Shown here one piece after another: positions 29,198 through 40,353 of a stretch of DNA of 64,000 bases; the stretch's first letter is position 1, and each line of letters starts with the position of its first letter. The stretch covers positions 426,501-490,500 of the forward strand of contig CAJNDS010000025.1 in NCBI GenBank assembly GCA_905221605.1, in the 5' to 3' direction. Made by a program: the position numbers and the translations under genes. The notes beneath the pieces are model-generated. The model was not told the DNA's origin. It did not search any database and saw only the letters and a list, made by a program, of their open reading frames with translations. The stretch comes from Symbiodinium natans. Lineage: Eukaryota; Sar; Dinophyceae; Suessiales; Symbiodiniaceae.

Positions 29198-29258
29198 GGG
29201 TTTAGGGTTTAGGGTTTAGGGTTTAGGGTTTTTGGTTTAGGGTTCTTGGTTTAGGGCT
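29198..29258 (+). repeat. TTTAGGG array
   Basis: Four perfect then imperfect units, starting at the candidate exon edge. Confidence 0.85.
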
Positions 29259-30354
29259 TTTGTAAGAGTTACGCATAAGCCCTACAAACCCTGGAAGCTC
29301 CCCCAACGCAAAACAGCCGAGTTGTTTTGGGCCCACGCGATGGAATGACACATCGCATGTGTCGTCGAGATCTTACACCTCGCTCTTGGGAATGGGCGTG
29401 TGCCAGCATGACTATGACATGCAATTCGGGGTGTAGATGGGAACTCACACAGAAGCCCCCAAGTTCAATCAACAACGTGAAGCCTGGAGGCTTATCAGAT
29501 TGGGAAGACAGTGTTTGGGACAGCATGCCGGCAAATGTGAAGCCCTAAACACAAACCCTTCCGGCCCTTCCGACGATTTGGCCGACCAGACAAAACAAAA
29601 CCACCCCCTCCCCCCCCCCCCCCCCTGTAGCAAAGCTCGTTGCTTCTCTACATAATTGACCCTTCTTGCGTAAGGGTTTAGGGTTTAGAGTTTCCGGTTC
29701 TGGGTAGGCCCTTGGGATGAAATGTTTTCCCTTGTCGGATTTTGGGGTTGGGGTTCAAGAGGGCTCGTCGAGGAAAACTCTGGAGGGCTGGATAACCACC
29801 CTTCTGGACTTGGGGCTGCTTGGACTTAGGGCTTCGGTTCCTTTTGACAGCCCAACCAGGGCCGATGCCCTCTCGACGATACCAGAATGTTTTTTTGCGT
29901 TCAGTTCAGCAAAGTGGGCCAACAAAATAAGCAGGAAGCGAGCCCCCCTGGCAGAGACCGTGCCCGCACCCCACTATCGTTACCCAGTCCCTCAGATTCT
30001 GCCTAGGATTTGGGGGTTTACGAAATGGGCGGCTGTCCAAATTTATGATGCCTTTTGGGGTACCCCAAATACTAGGTGCCGTATTATAATAGGGATCCAA
30101 AGCGGGACCATCATTTTGACAACCACCCAAGTTCAGGACCCCGACAAAGGTGGCCCGAATATTGGGGGAAAACCCGATTGGCTTAGGATTTGGGGGTTTA
30201 CGAAATTAAGGACCCCGATAAGGTACCCCGAATTTTGTGGGGAAAACCCGAATTTTTAAGAGGGTCTCGAGGCAGAGCGTGGTGAGAGGGTCGACCCCGA
30301 GAGGTCATGGCGATGATTTCAACTCTGAACCTGTCATGGTGAAGTTGTGACTGT
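29259..30354. other. Intronic-type stretch with C tract and nested foldback
   Basis: No gene seen. A C run at ~29,606-29,626 and a short TTTAGGG patch at ~29,672. At 30,003-30,262 two copies of a module (TAGGATTTGGGGGTTTACGA …) occur, the first carrying an inserted foldback element (next entry). Confidence 0.5.
30026..30132. mobile_element. Foldback element, family E copy 1, inserted in a duplicated module
   Basis: Imperfect inverted ends TGGGCGGCTGTCCAAA / TTTTGACAACCACCCA. The neighbouring copy of the host module (from 30,183) reads straight through ACGAAATTAAGGACCCC without it, so an occupied and an empty site lie side by side. A related right half, GGGACCAT(T)ATTTTG, occurs near 58,012-58,030. 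Confidence 0.55.
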
Positions 30355-30710
30355 TTTAGGGCTTAGGGTTTAGGGTTTAGGGTTCAGGGTTTAGGGTTTA
30401 GGGTTCAGGGTTTAGGGTTTAGGGTTTAGGGTTTAGTGTTAGGGTTTCGGGTTTAGTTCTTATCTTTAGGGTTAGGGTTGTAGTTGCCTTGTGTTCCTAT
30501 TGCGGTTATAGTTTGTTCGAGCCTGAGGTTGACGAACTTCCAAGACTTTCCGATCTCAGCGTTGCGCAAGGAGACGCCTGGCTAGCACTCATGAGGGGGG
30601 CTGGTTTCCACTTTCGGAAGGTTTAGGTTTTTAGGGTTGAGGGTTTAGGGTTTACAGTAGGGTCTAGGGTTTACAGTAGGATGTCGGGTTTAGGGTTAGG
30701 GTTTACGGTT
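30355..30710 (+). repeat. TTTAGGG / TTCAGGG arrays, patchy
   Basis: Dense at 30,355-30,470, sparse at 30,620-30,710 with GTTTACAGTAGGG variants. Confidence 0.7.
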
Positions 30711-31015
30711 TTCCGAAGGTTTGGGAGCTGTTTAAGGGCAGTTTGCTTGTGTTTAGCGCTTTAGGGCCTTAGGTTTTGTTCATCCTCAAACCACCCAACG
30801 TCTTAGGGTCGGTGGGGGTTGATACCGGTAACATGTATGTAAGAGAACAACACCATTAAAAATAAAAATAAAAAAAAAAAAAACCTTAAACCTAAGCACG
30901 GTCTGTTGGACTTCGGATCACAAGCAGCAAAACCCCCCTAAAACCCTAAACCGTAAACCCAAACTCCCAAAGCCCTTCACCCCCCCCCCCCCCCCAGCCG
31001 GAACCCTCAAAGGCC

Positions 31016-31141
31016 AACCCCTAAACCCTAAACCCTAAACCCTAAACCCTAAACCCTAAACCCTAAACCCTAAACCCTAAACCCTGAACCCTAAACCCTA
31101 AACCCTAAACCCTAAACCCTAAACCCTAAACCCTAAACCCT
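31016..31141 (-). repeat. CCCTAAA array, ~17 units
   Basis: Nearly perfect; one CCCTGAA unit. Sits 16 bases before a candidate exon. Confidence 0.9.
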
Positions 31142-31157
31142 GCCTCCCATCTCTCAG

Positions 31158-31195
31158 CTTAGGACCGACTTCGAGGGGACACGCTACATCTGGAT
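31158..31195 (+). CDS. Candidate short exon, unrecognised protein
   Basis: Acceptor CCCATCTCTCAG, reading LRTDFEGTRYIWM, donor AT|GTGAGG. Both splice sites look canonical, but the exon is only 38 bases. Confidence 0.38.
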
Positions 31196-31214
31196 GTGAG
31201 GGGTCAGGGACCTT

Positions 31215-31379
31215 TGGATGTTCCCCCTTCCACTATCAGCTCCTTGATAGGTTTTCTAGTACCCCTTAATAGGGCTTATAGTACCGCTTAATAGGGATTA
31301 TCGTACCCCTGAATAGGAATTATGGTACCCTTTGTTATAATCCCTCTTAAGGACTGTTTGTATACGGAGGAACATCCCA
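31215..31379. mobile_element. Foldback element, family A copy 1 (expanded)
   Basis: Ends TGGATGTTCCCCC / GGAGGAACATCCCA. The interior has four tandem ~22-bp units around AGTACCCCTTAATAGGG, which explains its greater length (165 bp) compared with the ~90-104 bp copies at 46,015, 53,217 and 58,470. Confidence 0.7.
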
Positions 31380-32611
31380 ATCCTGACCCGTCTCAAGACC
31401 CGCGCTCGACGGCGCTCGAGACCAGCCCACGGCGAAGAAAGTGGGCCTTAGGGCCTGGGGGCTGGGGGGCCTTCGGTAATGTCTTGACTCCTTACCTTGC
31501 AGCTCAACAGCCAGAAGGCTTTTAGGCAGAGAAAGTTTCCATGGACCTCAACTTCAACAACTATCAACTCAAGATCGTGTGGGGTCGATGATAGTTCGAC
31601 CCATAAGGCTTCGTGGACACCATTAGGCCGTGAAAGCCTGCGCAAAGAGGGTTCCCTTTCGCCTCGTAGAGGGTACCGGGAGGGGAGGGGGGGGGGGGCG
31701 GACCTCGATAGTGCGCGTTCGAGCATGGGTGGGTAATTCCACTTCCTTCATATGCCAACCTTGTTAAAACCATGTAACACCTGCATAGATTCACATAAAC
31801 GAAAATTCCGTTCCAGCTTTGCGCCATCCTCCATGCACTGCCACGATCCCAAATGGGGGCCTTGGAGCTCACCGAAAGCACCCCCCGAGAGAACCCCTCG
31901 GTCCCCCCCCCCCCCCCGATTCTTGCAGGCCAACGTGCAGGGGATGAACTTCTGAAGTTCTTGGAGGCCGCCTCTCTCTCGCTCTCTGTCTGTATCTCTG
32001 TGTGTATGTTTGTTGATAAATAGCCATTCTTATAATAAACAATATAGCCCCCTTTACATATATGTATACATATACATAGAAGATATAAGTATATATATAT
32101 ATATATGTATACACCCGATAGAGCACGGGCGGGCTTGAAAGAGGGGTAGTTGGAGTTTACGCGCAGAGGCGGCATGAGAGGAGCGGCATTTGGAGACACA
32201 GCCGGAATTGCAGCACACCGTAGGGGTCGGAATAAGTACTTTTAGGGTGGGTTTAGGGTTCAGGAGTGTCCCCTTATGGTCCCTTTGTAATCAACCCCCC
32301 CCAAAACCCTGTTCTAATCATTAAGGCCCCTATATTACCCACTGGGGACAGAGCTCACCGCCAAGTCAATATTCCCCTTTGCCCCTAAGCCTGCCTAAGC
32401 CCTAAAGGCCTAAACTACTGGTTCCTGCAGGAGTCTGGGGTTTTGTCGGCTTCAGTATCATCCCATATCATCCCGTATTATTTATGTAGCAGGGTTGAGG
32501 ACCTATAATCCTTTTTGAGGGAATAGATTCTATTCTATACCCAAAGTGCCCGTTTTAAAATTCAGGCAAATTCCTTTATTAAGGCGTATTGGGGACTCTT
32601 CGGGTACCGGT
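31380..32611. other. Intronic-type stretch, simple repeats only
   Basis: G run at 31,686-31,698, C run at ~31,904-31,917, CT-rich stretch ~31,970-32,000 and TATA-rich run 32,080-32,110. Short open frames exist but none resembles a protein. Confidence 0.45.
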
Positions 32612-32661
32612 AAACCCTAAACCCTAAGCCCTATACCCTAAACCCTAAACCCTAAACCCTT
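32612..32661 (-). repeat. CCCTAAA array
   Basis: Seven units, two with changes. Confidence 0.85.
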
Positions 32662-32666
32662 TAAAG

Positions 32667-32756
32667 ATCAGGTCCAGCTGCGCGCCGGCAAATGAGCGGC
32701 GACGTAGGTCTCACCGTGCGAAGTCCGAGTGGCCGACGGATGGCCCAGTTTGCTTT
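32667..32756 (+). CDS. Weak candidate exon
   Basis: Open frame (…CAPANERRRRSHRAKSEW…) between a CCCTAAA and a TTTAGGG array. The acceptor (TTTAAAG or AGATCAG) and donor are unclear. Listed mainly for its position. Confidence 0.18.
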
Positions 32757-32775
32757 AGGGGGATATAAGGTTTGA

Positions 32776-32900
32776 GTAGGGTTTAGGGTTTAGTTTAGGG
32801 TTTAGGGTTTAGGGTTTAGGGTTTAGGGTTTAGGGCTTAGGGCTTAGGGCTTAGGGTTTAAGGTTTAGGGTTTACGGTCTCAGGTTGAGGTGGAGTAGGG
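32776..32900 (+). repeat. TTTAGGG array with CTTAGGG units
   Basis: About 12 units; three consecutive GCTTAGG units show local spread of a variant. Confidence 0.85.
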
Positions 32901-32980
32901 TGTAGGATTTAGGTAAGAGCCCGCATCTTGGAAGGCAGCTGCTTGGAGCTTGGCAGCTCAGGCCCTCACCTGTACCTCCC

Positions 32981-33104
32981 CCTACTTGGAGGTTCATGAT
33001 ACTTATGAACCAATTGTAACTGTACTTATAACTGTACTCATAACTGTACTTATAACTGTACTTATAGCTGTACTTAGAAGCATATTAGGGCACTTAAGGG
33101 GTTT
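32981..33104. mobile_element. Foldback element, family C copy 1 (right end truncated)
   Basis: Starts TACTTGGAGGTTCATG like the element at 50,357. Contains five ~12-bp tandem units AACTGTACTTAT at 33,017-33,077. The matching right arm is missing. Confidence 0.5.
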
Positions 33105-33826
33105 CAAGTGCCCTACGACTCTACGACCCATCGCCATCCTCCCCCACTCAGCCGCTCAAAGCGGTCTTGCTGATTTATGCACGCGGCAAACAAAAGTCCG
33201 GTGAGGTCGGAGCTGGAACTTTCATGGAGCTTCGGGGGGGGGGGGGGGGTGTGCCCTATGCCACGGGATGCAACTTCCACGCAGAGACATGCCTTTAAGC
33301 GTTGATGGCCTCAAGCTGGGGGGATTCCAAGTGTGTGCATCAACAGCAACACTCAGGCCAATCATGGTCAGGTGTCCTTTTTCGCTACTGTTGGCAAAGC
33401 CAGCGCCCAGTTAGGGCGATTTTGGGATTGCATGTTGCACTGTAGACCAGACAGCATGTTCACCCAGTTTGTCGAGCTACACAGGACTTCACGAGACTCC
33501 GCATGGCCCTAAACGGAGCTTCTGTCACCGGCGCTGCTCTCGCAGCCACCTCGTGGTGGGCTCAGCTTCGGTCGTGAGAGGGACACTGCTGCTATTGGAA
33601 TCCTTTGAATGTACCTATAAGGTCAGTGCCTCTGGGCTTGCTTCTGGGATTGCTCCGCATCGTGCGTCAAACATTTCGGATGTCTTCGATGTTGCCCAGG
33701 GGCGTCTTTTCGGGTGTATCGGAAAATGTGAGATTTTGCAAGTCTGTATCAAGTCAGAGCTGTCCATACACAGGGGGAGCCAGGTGCAGCAAAATCCCCG
33801 TTAGGCCTTTCTGAGATGAAGAACCA
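33105..33826. other. Intronic-type stretch
   Basis: G run at 33,234-33,249. No supported gene and no telomere-like array. Confidence 0.4.
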
Positions 33827-33925
33827 CACCCTAAGCACCCTAAGCACCCTAAACACCCTAAACACCCTAAACACCCTAAACCCCCTAAACCCCCTAAACC
33901 CCCTAAACCCTAAACCCTAAACCAT
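33827..33925 (-). repeat. CACCCTAAG / CACCCTAAA / CCCCCTAAA / CCCTAAA array
   Basis: A graded array: 9-base units change from CACCCTAAG to CACCCTAAA to CCCCCTAAA and then to 7-base CCCTAAA, each form locally clustered. Confidence 0.85.
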
Positions 33926-34237
33926 AACGGCGTGCACCTTATCCCTGCATCTCTCCCTCAGGTGGGCTTTGCATCTTCCTGGGCTGGCCGTGAAAACACC
34001 TTGTCAGCCGTGGTGGGGTTCTTTAGCGTTTTAAACCCTAAACCCTAAACCCTAACCCTAAACCCTAAACCCTAAAGATCTAGGGTAGGGTCGGAGCATG
34101 GGCAAACTGGGTTTGGGGTGGGGGGGGGGTGCTGCAGCAGTGTTACACTACTGTGACAAACAAACAAAGCAGGGTTCGGATTGCGGCGGAGAGCAAGACT
34201 AGCTACACTGCCCCCCATGAGTCCGGCTCCACAAGAA

Positions 34238-34442
34238 TTGGGGGCTTCTCGAGGCCCCGGTCGGGTAAGCCCGAAAAAACTCCAAGCCCCTGACAGGGCT
34301 TGGGGTTTGGGGTTTAGGGTTTAGGGTTTAGGCGCCCATTGAACCCAAACGCTGCAGAAGAAGCCAAGCTAGAGGCTTCCTCAGTTGGAACCCAAGCAGC
34401 CGAGAATACCCGCGCAAGGCTTTGTCAGGCTCAGGCTGATAA
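34238..34442 (+). repeat. 205-bp direct repeat, copy 1
   Basis: Identical to 34,836-35,040 over all 205 bases as read, including a small GGGTTTAGGG patch. The copies lie 598 bases apart. Confidence 0.92.
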
Positions 34443-34539
34443 TTGTAAACGCTTGCGCGCGCCGCCTCGGCAGCCGGACCGGCCCCAGGACAGGAAAGGA
34501 GGAAACAGGGTTTCGCAAAAAAAGGGAGGAAGGGCAGAG

Positions 34540-34662
34540 CGGGGGTTGGGGGGGGGGGGGGTGGGGGGGGGGGTGGGGGGGGGGGGGTGGGGGGGGGGGT
34601 GGGGGGGGGGGGGTGGGGGGGGGGGGGGGGGGGGGGGGGGGGTGGGGGTGGGTGTGGGGGGT
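34540..34662. repeat. Poly-G tract with T interruptions
   Basis: More than 100 bases of almost only G on the + strand, broken by single T. Strong G-quadruplex potential and an obvious risk for sequencing error. It lies in the spacer between the two 205-bp repeats. Confidence 0.95.
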
Positions 34663-34835
34663 TTTTGACGACAAGCGGGACCCTCCACGGCATCGGTTTG
34701 CAGCTCCTCCAAGGGATTGGGGGGGGGGGGGGGGTCGCGTCAAAAAATTTGGCATGGGGGGAAGGGTTGGGTTAGGGCCCGATCCGGGTCTGCTTGTTCC
34801 AGACGCTTCTCGGCAGGAAGCCGAGGCGAACAGCC

Positions 34836-35040
34836 TTGGGGGCTTCTCGAGGCCCCGGTCGGGTAAGCCCGAAAAAACTCCAAGCCCCTGACAGGGCTTG
34901 GGGTTTGGGGTTTAGGGTTTAGGGTTTAGGCGCCCATTGAACCCAAACGCTGCAGAAGAAGCCAAGCTAGAGGCTTCCTCAGTTGGAACCCAAGCAGCCG
35001 AGAATACCCGCGCAAGGCTTTGTCAGGCTCAGGCTGATAA
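34836..35040 (+). repeat. 205-bp direct repeat, copy 2
   Basis: Exact second copy (see 34,238). It flanks a 393-base spacer that includes the poly-G tract; recent duplication or assembly artefact. Confidence 0.92.
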
Positions 35041-35147
35041 CAGCCTACCAATTCAGTTAGGGGTTCTTGGGAAGAGTTTTTTTAAATTAGTTTTTGGGCA
35101 CTGTGATTCCGCAGCTACAAATGCAATTGTTGCTAGGGTTCCAAGTT

Positions 35148-35254
35148 CAATATCTAGGATGCCCAGTAGCACCCTTTATTCCCTTTTGGTAAACCCCTTG
35201 AAGCAAAAAGCGCACCCTTTTTCATCCTAGGCTACTGTGCAACCTAGAATATTG
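35148..35254. mobile_element. Foldback element, family F copy 2
   Basis: Inverted ends CAATATCTAGG...CCCAGTAGC / GCTACTGTGCAACCTAGAATATTG, imperfect, 107 bp. The reverse strand carries CTTTTTGCTTCAAGG as in copy 1 at 26,222. Confidence 0.55.
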
Positions 35255-35672
35255 TTCAGGGCATCTCAGCTCCAAGAAGTCACAGAGTTGAGCCGCCGAC
35301 GCCATGATCACCCACGCACCGCCAAGACCGGCAAAGAGCTCACTGCCACGGAGGCCTTTTTGTCAGAGACCTGAGCCTGCCTTAGGGTTTGGGATTGAGG
35401 GTTTAGGGTTTAGGGTTTAGGGGCCACCCCCAACCAGTTTTTGGAGCACAAATTCTTGATAGGGTCGATGGAAGACGGCTTTTGCTGTCTCTTCGTTTTT
35501 TTATGTGTCTTTGGGGTTTTGGGCTCGATGGTGTTGTGGCCGGGACCTCATGAAACCTAAAACTGCCATCCTATACTACATCATGACATCCTACTCCAAT
35601 CCTGCGAACAAATTTATATGGTCAGTCTAGAGACCCTGCAAGTCATAAACCCTCTTCTTTGTGTTCATTCAG

Positions 35673-35858
35673 TCTACCCCGCTCCAAGTTGACCTTCAGG
35701 ACGACGCAGCTGCAGCTAAGTGCCTGGATCTTGCAACAGCGCATCGCCACCACGCCCACCGCGTTTTGGCATCTCTTTCGGGGCCCAGGAGCTCTTCTGC
35801 GCCCATCCGACGTCGAGGATCCCCGACACGAAGCTGCTTTTCGGGAACGGTTGCTTAG
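35673..35858 (+). CDS. Candidate exon, Ala/His-rich, unrecognised
   Basis: Acceptor GTTCATTCAG, then an open frame LQDDAAAAKCLDLATAHRHH and on to TGA. The donor is not clear, so the true 3' limit is probably inside this span. A helical segment; no family recognised. Confidence 0.33.
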   Translation, partial: STPLQVDLQDDAAAAKCLDLATAHRHHAHRVLASLSGPRSSSAPIRRRGSPTRSCFSGTVA

Positions 35859-37487
35859 ACCCAAGTCTCTGGCAGCTTCGTGGCTGAGGCTTCCAAACCC
35901 GCTGGCCCGGGCAAAAGCTTAGCGTGCGAGATGAGGGGGGTGGGGGTGAGGAGGCTGGTAGGGTTGGGCCGACCTTTGGCAACCTTCAGCTTCATGACGA
36001 AACCTGAATCTGCAGTTCTGGGCCGGCAGAGGTCTCACCCAGAGAACGCCGCGCGCGCGCGCGCGCGCGCGCGCGAGCGCGCCCCTGTGAGGTCGTGGTA
36101 GACACCGGGTGACGGCCACATAGAGCCGCACCATGCACGGCTCTGAGACCTTGGGGGCGTCCCTGCCTCTGCCTAAACCTTGGGGCCCCACGGCTCTGAG
36201 GGACTCAGGGGGACTGCCGTACCCCAAAGTAGGAGCTGCTGTTGCTTCATGCCCTCGGGGTCAAACAGCCGGGTTTGTGAGCTTTTGGAGAGAGTTTTCT
36301 CAGGAGCCAGAATTTTGCTGGAAGGCGTAAAGCTTGTGCGAGCTCGAACCGCCCTTGCAGCCCTCGGAAGGTTTAAGTTTAGGGCCTTGGGTTCCTAAAC
36401 CCTAAACCCTTGACCCTAAACCCGAAACCTTTGTGGCTGAGGGTAATGGCAAGTGTCACTGCTCTCCAGCGCCCTCAAGATGGGCAGCTTTCAGCCCTAT
36501 AGAGCCCCAATAAGATAGGCGGGGCTCAGGACACACCCCTCTAAACCCCTAAAAGCTGCCAAAACGCCCCTAAAAAACCCTAAGCCCTCCCGAACTTCCG
36601 AGACGCACGTGCGGCTCCGAATGCCAAAAGGGCAAAGGCCGCGCGTCTCTCAGCCTTCGGGGGGGCTGGTGTGAGAAGGCTTCGAGCTCAGGGCTGAGAA
36701 AGGCTTTAGAGTTTAGGGTTGGGGGTGGTTGTTTTTGGATGTTAGAGCTTGAGCCACATCGTTAACGGTACCCTGAACCCACCTAGGAGAAGCGTGAGAA
36801 CTTCGCGCTGCGCGGGGACGGCTCCGAACTGTGGGCGTTTGTTGGAGGTCTCCTTTGAGGCATTCTCCCTCTTGCTTTTGAGTTTGGGGTACCAAGAAAG
36901 GCCCGTCATCTACCTGCAAGCGCCCCCCATGATCAGGAGCCCCGTTGGGGAGACTTAAGGCCATGAGTTGGCCATCGCAGGGAAAGTCGCAAGAATGTAT
37001 GTAACCGGGCGGCTGAACGAAGTGCAAGTCAAGCGGAACCAGCGTTCCAGAAGCTAATGTCGGGGGACCGAACAGCACGAGAGCCAGGGACGAACGGCGC
37101 ACTTCTCCCATGAAGCCATGGAGTGGCAAACTAGCCGCCAAACAGCGGGGTGAGTGATGGTAGGATGGTTTGTTAAATTAAAGCTTGCAAAGCCGGTTTG
37201 TTGAATCACCAAGATACATGCTTGCTAGCTATGACCCAGGGCCCTACAGCTCCTAAATCCGACATCCTTTCAACCGCGGCCCTGCTTCGGAGGCCTGTCC
37301 ATAGCTGTTTGGTGAGGGGAAGCCCCACCCACCTTTTTTTTGAAGAGGGTTTAGGGCTTTTTGCAGGGCGTAGAGGGTTGAGGGTTGGTTTTTCCCCTGC
37401 TGCGCTGAACAGAGGAGGACAATTTCGCAGGGAGCCTGGCTCCTGGGGCCGCAGCAGTTGAGCTCCCTTCCACCTCCGTTGCTGCTG
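35859..37487. other. Intronic-type stretch with alternating CG run
   Basis: GCGC alternation at ~36,048-36,077 (possible Z-DNA). Short CCCTAAA patch at 36,395-36,425. Several short open frames, none convincing. Confidence 0.4.
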
Positions 37488-37556
37488 CCTAACCCTAAAC
37501 CCTTAACCCTAAATTAAACCTAAACCCTAAACCCTAACCCTAAACCCTAAACCCTA
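37488..37556 (-). repeat. CCCTAAA array, imperfect
   Basis: About nine units with losses of single bases. Confidence 0.8.
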
Positions 37557-40190
37557 TAAAGTAGTCGCACAGAGCTGACCTCCCCAAGTGCTGCGAGCTA
37601 AAGGCAGCAGTTCCCAGGCCCCCGCAAACAGAGGAGGACAGGGGGATGTTTTTGCCCACGTGTTTGGAAGGAGCCTCCAGGCCGCGAGCCATGTCATATG
37701 ATACGTGGGGGCTTAGAGGGTTGAGTCGGGCTTACTAGGGTTTCCTATAGGGTTTGGGGCCGAAAGTCCTAAGAGTTGCGCACCTCGCCTCGCGTTCATC
37801 GAAGCGTGAAGTAGGCAGAGTGCTCCCAGCTGCCCGGATTCTCTGAACTAGGTTGCGCCTAGTTGTGCCTGGCGCAGATTGGTGACCTTGCTGTTGGCGA
37901 AGGCTTGCTCGGGAGCTCCTGGCGCGCCCGGCGCCCCTGGCTGATGGATGACATGGAGGCCATCGGCACCGTATGATCCACCATGGACTGTTGGGAGCTC
38001 AGGGCCGCGAGCCCCCCCTGTGAAGATCAACGGGCTGCCATCACGTCGTGCTGGGGTCGTGTCGCAACCGTACAGGGGCCCCCGAGAAGCCCGAAAGCCA
38101 ATTCCTTGAAGCCCAGATGGCCCTCCGCACTGTGGGCGGGGCTCCTTGGCCTTGCCCGCCTCTTGGGAACTTCCCCGAAACCCACATCTCGCAGCTTTTC
38201 TGCCGTCCTTGGGCATCGCATGTGACTGCCAGCTGCTCCACCAGCCGTGCCACCAAAGCCAAAGTTACCAAAAGGTCCTGGGAAGCCGACTCGCTGCGTG
38301 GCGGGGTGGCTGCCGACTTGGCGTTGCTCGCTCCCCGCCCTTCTTGCGGCCCTCGACCCTGCTCTCGCCTTCCGAAGAGCCCGGGATGGACCAGCCTTCC
38401 CTGCGCATGTGCTGGCGTGGCGTGCCTATGTGAGGGGGGAGGTGAGGGAGATGGGTCCTATCCTTGCAGTTTAGGTTGCCAAACTACAGAGACCTACTAA
38501 GAGTAGACGTGTAAATCTGGGTGCCTAGATGCAGAGCTGATTCAGGCCTGGGCCCGCCCCATGTAGAATTTTTCTCAGTTGTTGGCAGAAGAGGCCCAAA
38601 AAAGGGTCATACACCCCTATGCTGCTATAACTCCTATTGAGGCATATGAACCCTGAACCCTTTTGAGGGTTCATTTTGTCTTGCTCTGGGGGAACAAGGC
38701 CCCTGCTGCTTGAAGCACACGAGACACTCCTTGCAGCTGACTTCTTTCGGCCCATACGCTGCGCAGCCTGCGCAACCGGAGGAGCAGGGGTCATCCCTCG
38801 ATGAGCCTTGATTGCGTGCAGAGCCCCCCTGCATCTGTGTTGGGGGGGGGGTACAAAGCCTACATGACTTTATGCCCTAAGGCCCTAAAGCCTGGAGACT
38901 TCAGTACACGATCTTCGCAAAGCCTGTGATGCAGCCATTGCAACTGCACCGGGTCTGACCGGGCCTCGCGCGCGGTGCTGCGCGGCCTTCTTCAACGCTT
39001 GCGAGTTTTCGAGCATGGCTCGCGCCGCAATAATGCTGTAGCTGTTCATTTTTTGTGGCATTCCTCTGCAGGGTGCATTTGCCAGGAGCCGAAATGATGG
39101 GATACGTTGAGGTGGCAATGCTGCAAACATCAAGACTGCATGCAGCAGCTGTGAGCCCTTAATCAGGCTGTCAGATCCCCTACTACCATTGAGCGAGGAT
39201 TCTAAGCATTCGATATGAGTCCCTCTGCTACGCTCCATTGTGGCTCGGTGCAGATACCATGGCGAGTTCTGCAAGACTGCCGTCATCGCCGCAGCCCAGC
39301 TCGCTCCCAGACATGTCTGAAAGACCCTTAGACACCTCACTGATGTGCTTCCAGTTGCTGAGGCCCAAGTGTTCAGGTTCACTTTCAAAAAGTCCTAAGC
39401 ATCTGGCTCTGCCACTGCGCACCTTGCAGATGTCAGGGTTAACCTTGGGCCTCCCGAGTTGAGCGCCGGACTCCTGCCTGCTCCTCCCTTGCAAGTGGAA
39501 CGAAGACATGCTTTGAGAGCAAAGGGTTCGAAAGCAGCGCAGTGCCAGGCTTCTTAGGGGGTTTAGGGCTCATGTCGCCACCTCAGAGACGCGACGCTCT
39601 TCGTGTGTGCTGAGAAGTGCCGGGCCTTTGCGAGTTCAGCTGGATCCCCCTCTGCTGGGGGGTCTGCTCCCTGGTTGGCTTCTTTCCCAAGTCTTGAGCC
39701 CCAGAATCACGAACCCTACTTGACACCCCACAGCTCTATACGGCGTGGGCCGCGAGTGTAGGGTAGCTGCACCCAAGTGTCTTCGGTCTCTGTGCGAAGG
39801 GTCTGCAGCCGAAGCCAGACGCCTTCCCACAACAAGCCTTGGCTGCCGGGTTTTTGTTGCTTTCGACCTAAACCCTATAAGCTCCAAGCCCTAAATCGGT
39901 TTGCAAGCCAAGAGGACGCTCGACTCACAACTGCCTAGCTGCCTCTGTCTTCCCGAAGAGACGGAGCGGTGAATACAAAATTGGATGAAGTAGGATTCGG
40001 GAGTGGAGGACAAGGCCCTTGGGCCCTGGTTGCCCTGAGCGCCCTCTCTTTTGCCCGCATCGCAGGGTCAGCGTCTCGAACCCTCAGTCCTCAGACGACG
40101 GTGGAGCTCAGCAAAGTTAAACCTAAGACCTTCGGTGGCACCCGTTGTGCCTTTAGCAAAGAGCCTGGACTTCTAAAGCCAAGCCCTAAA
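37557..40190. other. Longest stretch without telomere-like arrays in the right part
   Basis: 2.6 kb of mixed sequence. A G+C-rich block at ~37,850-38,450 is open in several frames on both strands, including a Gly/Ala/Pro-rich minus frame. I see no domain, so no gene is called. C and G runs are short. Confidence 0.4.
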
Positions 40191-40238
40191 CCCGCAACCC
40201 TAAGCCCTAAACCCTAAACCCTCGGCTTCTGGGCTGAG

Positions 40239-40308
40239 ACAAAGGGGGCCAAGGTCTGCCTTCAAAAAGAGTTTGGTGCGCGCGAGGGTCCGAAAGGGCC
40301 GACTTTGG
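40239..40308 (+). CDS. Candidate exon, unrecognised protein
   Basis: Open frame TKGAKVCLQKEFGAREGPKG between GGGCTGAG and donor G|GTTCAT. CCCTAAA patch upstream (40,190-40,224) and TTTAGGG patch downstream (40,326-40,353). Confidence 0.28.
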
Positions 40309-40353
40309 GTTCATAAAGCGTCGGGTTTTTCGGGTTTAGGGTTTAGGGTTTAG

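Noticed and set aside
34238-35040. 205-bp direct repeats as LTRs of a small element
   Set aside because: No TG...CA ends, no target duplication seen, and no coding or primer-site sequence in the 393-base spacer.
37848-38500. Gly/Ala/Pro-rich frame on the minus strand and several overlapping + frames
   Set aside because: Openness in many frames reflects high G+C; no motif, no clear splice sites, no array context.
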